Below, in pieces: positions 53,731 to 61,740 of a stretch of 64,000 bases of DNA. Made by a program: the position numbers and the translations under genes. Every line of letters begins with the position of its first letter. Position 1 is the first letter of the stretch. The stretch is from an archaeon (lineage in GTDB: Archaea; Aenigmatarchaeota; Aenigmatarchaeia; QMZP01; JAFGSV01): the NCBI GenBank assembly GCA_028279705.1, contig JANQNF010000012.1:32163-96162 (forward strand), written 5' to 3'. The notes beneath the pieces are model-generated. The model saw only the letters and a list, made by a program, of their open reading frames with translations, was not told the origin of the DNA and did no database searches.

Positions 53731-54408
53731 TCAATCAATTAAAATTGGCTTTAAAAAGTCAGCAAATGTCTGGTATTCAGGTTCCTTCATCTCGAGATAC
53801 TTGCTCATGTCATTCTCGTCGATGTAAAAACATCCTTTGGTTTTGAGATCTCTTCCAAAATCCTTGACTCCTATCAGTTCAGCATACACCTGCTGCGAAG
53901 GTAAGAATCTATTACCGTCCATGAACATTTCTATTGGTACATATTTTGGATCCAGATTGTCAGCTTCTTTCTCACTCGGCTTCGACAACGGGTAGAGATC
54001 GCTTATAAGAAATCCGGTATACCATTTTTTAGAATCAATGTAATTCATCCAGACTCTACCGTCAGGCTGCAGTATGGTCACGATTTTTTCATCTGGTATT
54101 AGAATACTTTTCTCGTAAATACCTTCAAGCTTATTTTTTCCTACACCGGGCCACGTGAAAACGCCCGTTTCTTCGTAAGTCTCTCTTCGTGCGTTCCTCA
54201 GCGGGCTTTCGAACCTTTTCTTGTGGCCGGCCGGTAATGTCAACTGGCCTTTTCTCAGAGGATCACTTTTCTTTGCGCGTATACTCGAAAGTACCCCGAC
54301 ACCTTTTGTCACGTAAGCCCAGCCAATCTGGCCGTATTTTTTCTCTTCACCAAGGAAACCGAAATCATCGAGTATGACCGGTACATCATCAGCTTTGAAC
54401 GTTTTCAT
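53731..54408 (-). CDS. Nudix hydrolase
   Basis: 225 residues. A Nudix box is present as GHKKRFESPLRNARRETYEE followed by TGV (G-x5-E-x7-RE-x2-EE-x-G). The surroundings (LTLPAGHKKRF and SSIRAKKSDPLRKGQ) fit a hydrolase of nucleoside-diphosphate-X type; the substrate is unknown. It is not an IPP isomerase: the typical IDI-1 motifs are absent. GGTGATAAA before the ATG is a good initiation site. It is the second-to-last gene of a four-gene minus-strand run with HAD and two paralogues. Confidence 0.82.
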   Translation of the reverse strand: MKTFKADDVPVILDDFGFLGEEKKYGQIGWAYVTKGVGVLSSIRAKKSDPLRKGQLTLPAGHKKRFESPLRNARRETYEETGVFTWPGVGKNKLEGIYEKSILIPDEKIVTILQPDGRVWMNYIDSKKWYTGFLISDLYPLSKPSEKEADNLDPKYVPIEMFMDGNRFLPSQQVYAELIGVKDFGRDLKTKGCFYIDENDMSKYLEMKEPEYQTFADFLKPILID

Positions 54409-54459
54409 TTTATCACCATCATAACCTCTTTTGACTCGTTGTTATTGCCATAATCCACC

Positions 54460-55209
54460 TCATAATTCAAGCAAATCACTTACAACGCCGGGAAATTCTT
54501 CGGGTAATGCCCAGTTATCGAACTTTTTGACATTTTCGGGAAGTTCGTATCCATGCTCGATACCAATCGTCGCTACTACATTATGCACATTCCTTTCAAC
54601 TGCCTTTTCGAGATTCTTGGCCTTGTCATCAAATAGTACCATATTCTGCGGTTCGAATCCTGAAGATTTTATCAGGTGGTCCAGCTGGTTTCCCCTCCCT
54701 TTATACGCCTTGTCGAGAATAGCTTTCACTGTCTTGATTTTATTCCGTTCCAGAAACATTTCTATTGCTTCTTGATTTTTGTTCGTGGTTATATACACAT
54801 CAGGAGGCATCTTGGAAAGTTGATCGAACATGTAACAGACTTTGTCGAAAGGGGGTAGGAGGTCCAGCCAGGCATCAACGTCTTTTTCTATCATGGACTT
54901 CCTCTCGTTGAGATATGCATTTCCTCCATTATTCGCCAGCATATTCATAACATTCTCGTCAACATCCTTCCCGGATTCCTCCATTATGTGTTTGTAACTC
55001 ATCGTCAGGTAGTCCACGGGATGTATAGCATTTGGGACAAAACTCTTGAAAGTGTGATCGAAATCGAGCGGATAAGCCCCATCCATTAACTTTTCCCAGG
55101 CGCCTTTCACTAGTTCGTAGTTCTCCCTATTACTGTGTATTATTGTACCATCTGCATCCAGGCAGAGGGCGTAGGATACCTCATTTTTTCCGTTATTGAT
55201 ATATACCAT
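54460..55209 (-). CDS. HAD-superfamily hydrolase
   Basis: 249 residues. HAD motif I is CLDADGTII, motif II is around VYITTN, motif III is a Lys near ILDKAYKGRG, and motif IV is VLFDDKAKNLE. A helical cap of about 110 residues separates motifs I and II, as in subclass I. It is probably a small-molecule phosphatase. GTGATAAA lies directly before ATG 55209. Its place between mevalonate kinase and UbiD may be fortuitous; a phosphatase for isopentenyl-type phosphates is speculation. Confidence 0.82.
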   Translation of the reverse strand: MVYINNGKNEVSYALCLDADGTIIHSNRENYELVKGAWEKLMDGAYPLDFDHTFKSFVPNAIHPVDYLTMSYKHIMEESGKDVDENVMNMLANNGGNAYLNERKSMIEKDVDAWLDLLPPFDKVCYMFDQLSKMPPDVYITTNKNQEAIEMFLERNKIKTVKAILDKAYKGRGNQLDHLIKSSGFEPQNMVLFDDKAKNLEKAVERNVHNVVATIGIEHGYELPENVKKFDNWALPEEFPGVVSDLLEL

Positions 55210-55339
55210 TTTATCACTATTAATTACTAGTAAGTGAAAAAAGATTTAAAAAGCTTACCCATAACGTATGACGCTCATTATGTGCATAAATGGAGGAAGA
55301 GAAAGGCTGCCACATGATGAAGATGCGATAGTTACTGGA

Positions 55340-55912
55340 TCAAAAATCTTTCCCTCTAAGTTGCTTGTATACGGGGGTTGGGACACCATCTATGTTGTAT
55401 ATTGAAAATTCGACTATTCTGTGGGGTTCTATTCTGGCCCTTATTATGTCAGCCCTTACCCTGCTGAGCCTTTCATCATATTTACCCGGTTCTATGCAAA
55501 TCGGTTTTATGTTCTTCGATATGGTCATGCTCTTTCTCATATCGTACTTGTCAACATCATTTATTTCTCCGCACAGTCTTCGCATTTCATCAATATAGAC
55601 ATAACCACTGAGTATTATCTTCTCGTTGCCTACCATCTGAAAGAGAATGTATGTGTACTTTTCCTTGTAGCTTTCGACAAAATTCTCGAACTGGCTGAAG
55701 TCTTTTACATCAGACATATACGGAAGCTTAATGCCGGTCTTGTAATGTATCCCCGGTGGATAATCTGTTCTGACTATAATGCCACCGAACCTTTCGAAAA
55801 GATACCTCGCGTAGTCGAACATTTCTTTGCGGTGCTTGTAATCAAATTCCTTCAATTCACCGACATTTAGTCCTATCTCCTTCAGGTACATTATGGACTC
55901 GTACTTCCTCAT
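55340..55912 (-). CDS. Unrecognised soluble protein, paralogue of 53153-53728
   Basis: 190 residues, beginning MRKYESIMYLKEIGLNVGE, with FGGIIVRTDYP, YILFQMVGNEKIILSGYV, RLCGEINDVD and the same C terminus YKQLRGKDF as its paralogue. The two copies bracket the HAD and Nudix genes on the same strand. The 130-nt gap downstream contains only a doubtful 45-codon plus-strand frame. No family is recognised. Conservation of the two ends and of the central Gly-Asn-Glu-Lys motif suggests both copies are functional. Confidence 0.72.
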   Translation of the reverse strand: MRKYESIMYLKEIGLNVGELKEFDYKHRKEMFDYARYLFERFGGIIVRTDYPPGIHYKTGIKLPYMSDVKDFSQFENFVESYKEKYTYILFQMVGNEKIILSGYVYIDEMRRLCGEINDVDKYDMRKSMTISKNIKPICIEPGKYDERLSRVRADIIRARIEPHRIVEFSIYNIDGVPTPVYKQLRGKDF

Positions 55913-55973
55913 ATTGAAACTAACTAATTTCCATTTAAAAAGTAGTTAGTGAAATAATGCACAAGGTGATTTC

Positions 55974-57308
55974 ATGAGTTTTAGGGAGTTTGCTGAACAA
56001 TTGGAAAAGAGCGGGGATCTTGTAGTGGTGGACAGGGAAGTTGACACAACGTATGAAATTGCAGCGATACTTAAGCACGCTGAGGGAAGAGCAGTAAAGT
56101 TCACGAATGTAAAGGGACACGACATGCCCGTTATCGGTGGACTTGGAAGCTCACGCGAACTCATTGCAAAATCACTTGGAATCGAGCAGAAAGAACTGGT
56201 TTTCAAAATAGCTGATGCACTTGAAAATCCGAAGAAAGCGGGTGTTATAGAAAATGCACCGTGTCAGGAAGTTGTCATAAAAGGAGATGATGTAGATCTA
56301 AAGAAACTTCCCATACTAACGCACTATGAAAAGGATGGCGGCCCTTACATAAGTTCCGGTATAGTCGTTTCCAAGAGTGGAAAGTATGGCAGGAACATGG
56401 CCACTCACAGGATGATGCTTTATGGACCAAAGAACAAGCTGGTAGTAAGGCTTTGTGCGAGAAACACTCTCGCCTATCTTAATGACTCACCGAATGGTGA
56501 AATGGATGCTGCAATCGTTATAGGTGTACATCCGGCAGTCCAGCTCGCTTCTGCCACTATGCCGAAGATAGAAGTTGACGAGATGAGTATAGCAAATGTG
56601 CTAAAGGAGACACCTACCGTTAAGTGTATCACAAAAGATATAGAAGTTCCGGCAGATGCCGAGATTGTACTTGAGGGAAAGATAAGCTCAAAAGAAAGGG
56701 TCGGTGAAGGACCATTCGTTGATATTACGGGAACCTACGACTTCCCTGAAAGACAGGAGCCGGTTTTCACAGTGGAAGCGATAACAATGAGAAAAGATGC
56801 AATTTATCACGCACTCCTTCCGGGCATGAGTGAACATCGTCTCTACATGGGGATGCCGAGGGAACCTACGATATTCAATGAAGTAAGTAAAGTCTGTGAA
56901 TGTAAAAACCTTTCGCTCACTTCAGGCGGTTGCGGCTGGCTTTATGTAATAGTCCAGATAACGAAGAAGAATCCAGATGATGGAAAAAAAGCAATAGAAG
57001 CTGCATTCAAGGGACATTCTAGCCTAAAGCACGTACTCGTCGTAGACGATGACATTGACATATTCAATAACGATGAAGTCGAGTGGGCGCTTTCGACAAG
57101 GTTCCAGGCAAGGAAGGACCTTTACACTTGGGAAGCTCCGGGTTCAAGTGTTGACCCGAGTGGTGAGCCGATGGAAGGCTCTGACAGGCAGAAAACGACA
57201 CGAATGGGCCTCGACGCGACGATACCTGACGGAAAAGATAAAAAGCACTTCGTGAGACCTGAAATTCCAAACGAGGACAGGATAAAACTCGAAGACTACT
57301 TGAAGTGA
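55974..57308 (+). CDS. UbiD-family decarboxylase, probably trans-anhydromevalonate phosphate decarboxylase
   Basis: 444 residues of the UbiD family, which uses prenylated FMN. Motifs include YISSGIVVSKSGKYGRNMA and THRMMLYGP, and VGEGPFVDITGTYDF with PREPTIFNEV. In archaea a UbiD homologue converts trans-anhydromevalonate 5-phosphate to isopentenyl phosphate. The adjacent AcnX-type dehydratase subunits, UbiX and the nearby isopentenyl phosphate kinase make that role very likely here. An AGGTGATTTC leader precedes ATG 55974. It heads a five-gene operon with overlapping or nearly touching genes. Confidence 0.92.
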   Translation: MSFREFAEQLEKSGDLVVVDREVDTTYEIAAILKHAEGRAVKFTNVKGHDMPVIGGLGSSRELIAKSLGIEQKELVFKIADALENPKKAGVIENAPCQEVVIKGDDVDLKKLPILTHYEKDGGPYISSGIVVSKSGKYGRNMATHRMMLYGPKNKLVVRLCARNTLAYLNDSPNGEMDAAIVIGVHPAVQLASATMPKIEVDEMSIANVLKETPTVKCITKDIEVPADAEIVLEGKISSKERVGEGPFVDITGTYDFPERQEPVFTVEAITMRKDAIYHALLPGMSEHRLYMGMPREPTIFNEVSKVCECKNLSLTSGGCGWLYVIVQITKKNPDDGKKAIEAAFKGHSSLKHVLVVDDDIDIFNNDEVEWALSTRFQARKDLYTWEAPGSSVDPSGEPMEGSDRQKTTRMGLDATIPDGKDKKHFVRPEIPNEDRIKLEDYLK

Positions 57309-57312
57309 AAAT

Positions 57313-57630
57313 ATGATATCTGCCGGAAAGGGCAAATACCGTGTCTGGCTGAAGGAAGTTAGTCACGGAGACGATGTGGTACTCTTTCTTGGTGGAGGAG
57401 AAAAGCCTCATATAGGTTCCGTCGTTCTCTCAGAGCCCGGAAAGAAAACCAGAGTTCTTAACAGGAAGGGACATTTCGACTGGATGGTCGCAAAACCGAT
57501 AGCTTCCATTATATGCAAAAAGAAAAAGAAGCCAGTGGTATGCATTTCGGGAATACACGTGGACGATGCGACAAAGGAAGAAATAGAAATACTTAAGAAT
57601 AACTGTAAACTACTGGAGAAAAAACTATGA
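57313..57630 (+). CDS. LpdD-like prenylated-flavin chaperone (small UbiD partner)
   Basis: 105 residues. The motif FLGGGEKPHIGSVVLS and the C-terminal CISGIHVDDATKEEIEIL match the LpdD-like family (small 'subunit D' proteins that help load prenylated FMN onto UbiD-type decarboxylases). The position, 4 nt after ubiD, agrees. It overlaps the HD gene by 4 nt. The family call is from motif memory and moderately certain. Confidence 0.75.
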   Translation: MISAGKGKYRVWLKEVSHGDDVVLFLGGGEKPHIGSVVLSEPGKKTRVLNRKGHFDWMVAKPIASIICKKKKKPVVCISGIHVDDATKEEIEILKNNCKLLEKKL

Positions 57631-58226
57631 GTTGGCAGAAATGGTATGATATTTTCCTAAGGGAAATGGAAGATGCCTTCATGGACGCACCAAACATTTC
57701 ACCAACTCATAAGAGGGACCATATACTTAGGGTGTGGGAAACTTCCAGAGAACTTGGAGAGAAGCTCGGAGGTGACATGGAGATACTTGTTGCTGCTGTT
57801 ATGTTGCATGATCTCGGTAGGCACCATGTCAATGGTAGGCATGGAGAACTTTCAGCAGAGCTTGCAAAACCAATTATGGAAAAGCACGATTTTCCAAAAG
57901 ATAAAATGCCGAATGTCCTTGAAGCGATTGCACAACATGACTATCACGGTGAAGAAAATACCAAGAAACTTCTGGAAGCAAAGATATTAAATGATGCAGA
58001 CAGGAACGATGCTTTCGGGATCATAGGTGTTTACAGACACATACTTTTCGTCGATGCTGGTAGAATGACAATTGAGGATGTCATTCCAAAGTCGGAGAAG
58101 AGGTGGAAGAGTCTGACCCTTGCTGAAAGCAGGAAGATCATGAAAGCTGATTATGACTACATCGTCAACTTTTTTAAAACTCTACAGGAAGAACTTGGTA
58201 AGGGTGCAAAAAATGCAACTGACTAA
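57627..58226 (+). CDS. HD-domain hydrolase within the mevalonate operon
   Basis: 199 residues. The HD metal-site residues are visible in order: THKRDHILRVWE, VMLHDLGRHH, NGRHGE, IAQHDYH and LNDADRND. HD proteins of this small kind hydrolyse phosphate esters or nucleotides. The gene overlaps both the LpdD-like gene (4 nt) and the dehydratase gene (14 nt), so it is cotranscribed and probably translationally coupled with anhydromevalonate pathway enzymes. No known step of that pathway needs an HD hydrolase; a housekeeping or regulatory role is open. Confidence 0.85.
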   Translation: MSWQKWYDIFLREMEDAFMDAPNISPTHKRDHILRVWETSRELGEKLGGDMEILVAAVMLHDLGRHHVNGRHGELSAELAKPIMEKHDFPKDKMPNVLEAIAQHDYHGEENTKKLLEAKILNDADRNDAFGIIGVYRHILFVDAGRMTIEDVIPKSEKRWKSLTLAESRKIMKADYDYIVNFFKTLQEELGKGAKNATD

Positions 58227-59385
58227 AGAAGAACAGGAAATGCTCGACGGGAAGTATGGCAATGCCGTAAAAAGCAGCATGAACATTCTCGTCTCACTTG
58301 GCGAGATATTCGGTGCAAAGAGGCTTATAGACGTCGCAAGCGTCCAGATTGCGGGCGTTTCCTACCACAATCTCGGCGACGCTGGCCTCGATTACCTTGC
58401 AGACCTTGCAAAGGACGGGAAGGTACGAGTTCTGACGACTCTCAATCCCGCGGGAATGGACATGGAGAACTGGAAAGCTCTTGGCATCCCAGAAGATTTT
58501 GCAGACAAGCAGATCAAGGTGATAGAGGCTTTCAAGAAGATGGGCGTCGTGACAACATGCACGTGCACGCCTTACTTCATCGGTAACGTTCCTCATTATG
58601 GGCAGAATGTTTCATGGGCGGAAAGTTCGGCTGTTTGCTATGCGAATTCCGTTCTTGGTCTGAAGACCAACCGCGAAGGTGGACCGAGCGCGCTTGCCTC
58701 AGCGCTTACGGGAAAGACGCCTGAGTTTGGAATGCATCTTGATGAGAACAGGCAGGCTGAAGTGATAGTGAATGTTGACGCCGGGATGGAGACCATAACG
58801 GATTTTGGTGCTCTTGGTTATGTTATCGGAAAAAAGATAGGAAAGAAGATCGCGCTCATCCGTGGCATTGAGAAGGCATCGGTCGAGCAGCTGAAAAGCT
58901 TCTGCGCATCCATCGCAACCTATGGCGGCACTGCGCTGTTCCACATGGAAGGCATAACTCCGAACAAGACTACGGTACCGAAAGACTCCGTTGATGTTTC
59001 ACAGCCTGAACTTGACAAGGCAAAGGAAGAAATGAACGATGGCGAGGAGCCCGACATATACGCCATAGGCTGCCCGCACCTGAGCCTCAAGGAAGTGGAG
59101 GACATCGCAAAGAGGCTTGAAGGGAAGAAAGTGAAGAAGGAGATGTGGATATGCGTCGCAAGGCCGATAAAGAGGACCGCTGAGCAGATGGGTTACATAA
59201 AGACCATAGAAGATTCCGGCGCGAAGATAGCATGCGACACGTGCATGGTCGTGGCTCCAATAAAGGGAAGGTTCAAGTGCCTGGCAACGGACTCTGCGAA
59301 AGGGTGCTTCTACGGCCGGGGCAAGAACAGTTTCAAGGTTGTATTCAGGGAAATACCTGAGCTCATCGAGGAGGCGACAAAATGA
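58213..59385 (+). CDS. Phosphomevalonate dehydratase large subunit (aconitase X)
   Basis: About 390 residues of the AcnX family. It starts MQLTKEEQEMLDGKYG, with GGTG upstream. The iron-sulfur cluster Cys appear in TTCTCTPYFIGN and in KIACDTCMVVAPI; other conserved stretches are WAESSAVCYANSVLG and TNREGGPSALASA. With the small subunit it dehydrates mevalonate 5-phosphate to trans-anhydromevalonate 5-phosphate in the archaeal pathway. An upstream in-frame ATG at 58153 lies within the HD gene and is unlikely. Confidence 0.93.
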   Translation: MQLTKEEQEMLDGKYGNAVKSSMNILVSLGEIFGAKRLIDVASVQIAGVSYHNLGDAGLDYLADLAKDGKVRVLTTLNPAGMDMENWKALGIPEDFADKQIKVIEAFKKMGVVTTCTCTPYFIGNVPHYGQNVSWAESSAVCYANSVLGLKTNREGGPSALASALTGKTPEFGMHLDENRQAEVIVNVDAGMETITDFGALGYVIGKKIGKKIALIRGIEKASVEQLKSFCASIATYGGTALFHMEGITPNKTTVPKDSVDVSQPELDKAKEEMNDGEEPDIYAIGCPHLSLKEVEDIAKRLEGKKVKKEMWICVARPIKRTAEQMGYIKTIEDSGAKIACDTCMVVAPIKGRFKCLATDSAKGCFYGRGKNSFKVVFREIPELIEEATK

Positions 59386-59774
59386 CAGAACTCAAAGGCA
59401 GGAAAGTAATGGTAGGCAAGGCTGAAGGCGAGGCTCTCGTATCAACGGACGGCATCTCTTTTTACGGCGGCGTTGATACTGAGACGGGAAAAGTCGTTGA
59501 GAAGGGGCATCCTCTCGAAGGCCAGTGTGTAACGGGAAAGGTCCTGGTTTTCCCGACAGGTAAGGGAAGCACCGTTGGTTCCTATGCAATTTACGACATG
59601 AAAAAGAGGGGAACCGCGCCAGCGGCGATCGTAAACAAGGAAATCGAGACCATAATCGCTGTCGGCGTGATTATTTCTGAGATCCCATGCGTCGACCAGA
59701 TAGACATAAAGAAGATCAAGACCGGCGATAAGGTTTCCGTTGACGCTGATAACTCCAAGATAACAGTCAATTGA
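59382..59774 (+). CDS. Phosphomevalonate dehydratase small subunit (AcnX swivel domain)
   Basis: 130 residues of the AcnX small/DUF126 family. It is recognisable from FYGGVDTETGKVVEKGHPL, PTGKGSTVGSYAIYDM and PAAIVNKEIETIIAVGVI with IPCVDQ. It carries the swivel domain that completes the dehydratase active site. The ATGA overlap with the large subunit indicates coupled translation. The 3' end overlaps the convergent hypothetical gene by 8 nt. Confidence 0.94.
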   Translation: MTELKGRKVMVGKAEGEALVSTDGISFYGGVDTETGKVVEKGHPLEGQCVTGKVLVFPTGKGSTVGSYAIYDMKKRGTAPAAIVNKEIETIIAVGVIISEIPCVDQIDIKKIKTGDKVSVDADNSKITVN

Positions 59775-60417
59775 AATGGTGGATTATGCGTTCTCTGACA
59801 GTTTTGTAGTTTGTCCACTTCTTATCAAAGACTATGTCTATCATATCCTCGGTGTGTTTTCCAGTGAAATTGAATGAATACGCACGTTCACCCTTGCTAA
59901 ATTCGCCCTTGTATTTGTGAATGTCAGCAATGCAATTACTAGGGGTGCATATTTCCACTTCTTCATCAGAACCATAGTCTTCTATATAATTTCTCTGGAA
60001 GTTGACCATCCAGGGACGGTATTTTTTTTTGATATGAACCGGAAATGCTTCAATGGTACCCTTATTTTCTTTATATAAATCAGCTTTGAAATCGATATAT
60101 TCATCCTTGTTAAATTTTGAGACTTTCAGTATACCCTTTTCTAACAGATTAAGCCTACTTTTAAGGATTTTTTTAACTTGTTCATTGCATATCTTCTCAC
60201 TTTTAAGATAGTCACAGAACGCACCGAAATCAAAATGATCATAGTTTTTCATATCAACAGAGAACAGATTATTATTAAACGGGAATTTTATGAGACCGGC
60301 ACCACCAAAATCTTCGATTTGGAAATTTCCTGAAGTAACTTTGACTACACTCTTATTTTTCAACTTCCTTGTCATTGAACGGTGCTCATTTATGAGCAAA
60401 TCTTTCAATTCCATCAT
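59767..60417 (-). CDS. Hypothetical protein inserted between the dehydratase and UbiX genes
   Basis: 216 residues, soluble, very Lys/Asn-rich and from clearly AT-rich DNA compared with its neighbours. It begins MMELKDLLINEHRSM and contains DFGGAGLIKFPFNNN and WMVNFQRNYIEDYG. No family is recognised. A TTTATAAA box at 60436-60443 lies about 25 nt before the ATG. Opposite orientation and composition suggest a later insertion that separated acnX-S from ubiX. Confidence 0.65.
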   Translation of the reverse strand: MMELKDLLINEHRSMTRKLKNKSVVKVTSGNFQIEDFGGAGLIKFPFNNNLFSVDMKNYDHFDFGAFCDYLKSEKICNEQVKKILKSRLNLLEKGILKVSKFNKDEYIDFKADLYKENKGTIEAFPVHIKKKYRPWMVNFQRNYIEDYGSDEEVEICTPSNCIADIHKYKGEFSKGERAYSFNFTGKHTEDMIDIVFDKKWTNYKTVRERIIHHFN

Positions 60418-60435
60418 TTTTATCCTCTAGATAGA

Positions 60436-60443
60436 TTTATAAA
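60436..60443 (-). promoter_or_regulatory. TATA-like box for the 59767-60417 gene
   Basis: TTTATAAA, palindromic, centred about 23-26 nt before the two candidate ATGs (60417 and 60414), which fits a leaderless transcript. Confidence 0.45.
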
Positions 60444-60480
60444 GGGACGAACATCAATCGACGTTATTTCTCGGCATTCT

Positions 60481-60491
60481 TTTTTTAAATC
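60481..60491 (+). promoter_or_regulatory. TATA-like box for ubiX
   Basis: TTTTTTAAATC centred 28 nt before ATG 60514, with no Shine-Dalgarno site between; a leaderless ubiX message is likely. Confidence 0.45.
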
Positions 60492-60513
60492 AGTTAGAGA
60501 AATAGCGTTTGTT

Positions 60514-61071
60514 ATGTCTAGGAAAAAGATAATAGTCGGGATATCGGGAAGCTCGTGCTCAGTCCTCGGTGTGAGGATGCTCGAGGCATTGAAGAAAGCC
60601 GGGGTGGAAACACACCTTGTCATGTCGGAATTCGCAGAGAAGGTCATAAAACACGAAACCGGTATGAACCCGGAAGATGTGAAAAAGCACGCTGACTACT
60701 CATATGAAAGGAAGGATTTCTTTGCCTCCATCGCTTCAGGATCTTTCAGGACAGATGGCATGATAGTCATACCATGTTCGATGAAGACCCTGGGCGGCAT
60801 AGCATCGGGCTATACGAACAACCTTCTCCTCAGGGCAGCGGATGTCACCTTGAAGGAAAAGAGAAAACTCGTGCTTGTCACGAGGGAGACGCCGCTGAAC
60901 CTCATACACATAAGGAACATGGAGACTGTCACGCTTGCGGGCGCGCTTGTTCTCCCGCCGATATTAACATGCTATTCCAAACCAAAGAAAATAGACGACA
61001 TGGTAAGCCATCTCATAGGAAAGGTCCTGGACCAGTTCGGGATAGGATTCGATTACAAGCGCTGGAAATAA
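60514..61071 (+). CDS. ubiX: Flavin prenyltransferase UbiX
   Basis: 185 residues. It is typical of UbiX/Pad1: IIVGISGSSCSVLGVRMLEAL at the N terminus for FMN binding, IVIPCSMKTLGGIASG, and VLVTRETPLNLIHIRNM near the C terminus. It attaches a dimethylallyl group to FMN, making the cofactor needed by the UbiD enzyme encoded 3.2 kb upstream. The frame is open for 44 codons upstream of ATG 60514, but the conserved domain begins here and the promoter box fits. Confidence 0.95.
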   Translation: MSRKKIIVGISGSSCSVLGVRMLEALKKAGVETHLVMSEFAEKVIKHETGMNPEDVKKHADYSYERKDFFASIASGSFRTDGMIVIPCSMKTLGGIASGYTNNLLLRAADVTLKEKRKLVLVTRETPLNLIHIRNMETVTLAGALVLPPILTCYSKPKKIDDMVSHLIGKVLDQFGIGFDYKRWK

Positions 61072-61710
61072 TCACAGCGATTCTATAAGTTCCGGCGTGA
61101 GCTCTTTTATCGACTTCAGCTTCACGTCAGGCTCGCAGACGTCATTCTTCGTTATCTCGGTCGGTATCCAGACAGTCTTCATTCCCGCATCCTTCCCGGC
61201 TTTTATACCCTTCCATGAATCGTCCACAGCAACACATTCTTTCGGTTCGACACCAAGGAGTTTTGCCGCAAGGACGAAGCATTCAGGATCGGGCTTCTTC
61301 GCGTTTACATCGCACTTGGAAACCGTAGCTTCAAAATATTCTCCAAGTCCTGAAATCTTCAGGTTCCAGTCAAGTTGGTACCTCCTAGATGACGAGGCTA
61401 TTGCAATTTTGTATACCTTTGAAAGATTTGAAACCGCGGAATCTGTGCCATCAAAAAGAGCTATACCATTCTTCGTCCTTTCTTTGTATAAATTAAACAT
61501 CTCAGTTCTCAGTTTTACTGGATTCAGATCAAGTTTGTTAATTTTAATAAAATCTGTTATGCCCATACCATTTGTTACCCAGTGACTGTAGAACCCATTT
61601 TCAGAAAGTTCTACACCGTGCTTACCTAGTACTTCTCTATATGCGTCACAGACAACCTGCTCTGATTTAACGAGAAGGTCGTCCATGTCGAATATGACAG
61701 CCTTTATCAT
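61072..61710 (-). CDS. HAD-superfamily phosphatase (phosphoglycolate phosphatase/phosphomutase-like)
   Basis: 212 residues. HAD motif I is VIFDMDDLLVKSE (Asp replaces the common Gly after DxD), motif II is AIASSSRR, motif III is AKKPDPECFVLAAKLLGV and motif IV is VAVDDSWKGIKAGKDAGM. The helical cap lies between residues 16 and 90. This is the subfamily of beta-phosphoglucomutase and phosphoglycolate phosphatase; the substrate is undetermined. It abuts ubiX, convergently, and is 30 nt downstream of ahcY on the same strand. Confidence 0.87.
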   Translation of the reverse strand: MIKAVIFDMDDLLVKSEQVVCDAYREVLGKHGVELSENGFYSHWVTNGMGITDFIKINKLDLNPVKLRTEMFNLYKERTKNGIALFDGTDSAVSNLSKVYKIAIASSSRRYQLDWNLKISGLGEYFEATVSKCDVNAKKPDPECFVLAAKLLGVEPKECVAVDDSWKGIKAGKDAGMKTVWIPTEITKNDVCEPDVKLKSIKELTPELIESL

Positions 61711-61740
61711 GAGAGATAAAGGTAACGTTGAAATAAAAAA

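Noticed and set aside
53731..54408. The Nudix protein as a type 1 IPP isomerase, because of the isoprenoid neighbours
   Set aside because: It has a full hydrolase-type Nudix box and lacks the Cys and Trp-Thr-Asn motifs of IDI-1.
55268..55405. A 45-codon plus-strand frame (MTLIMCINGGRERL start) in the gap before the second unknown paralogue
   Set aside because: Its second half is antisense to the paralogue's conserved C terminus. It may be a gene remnant, but no family match is convincing.
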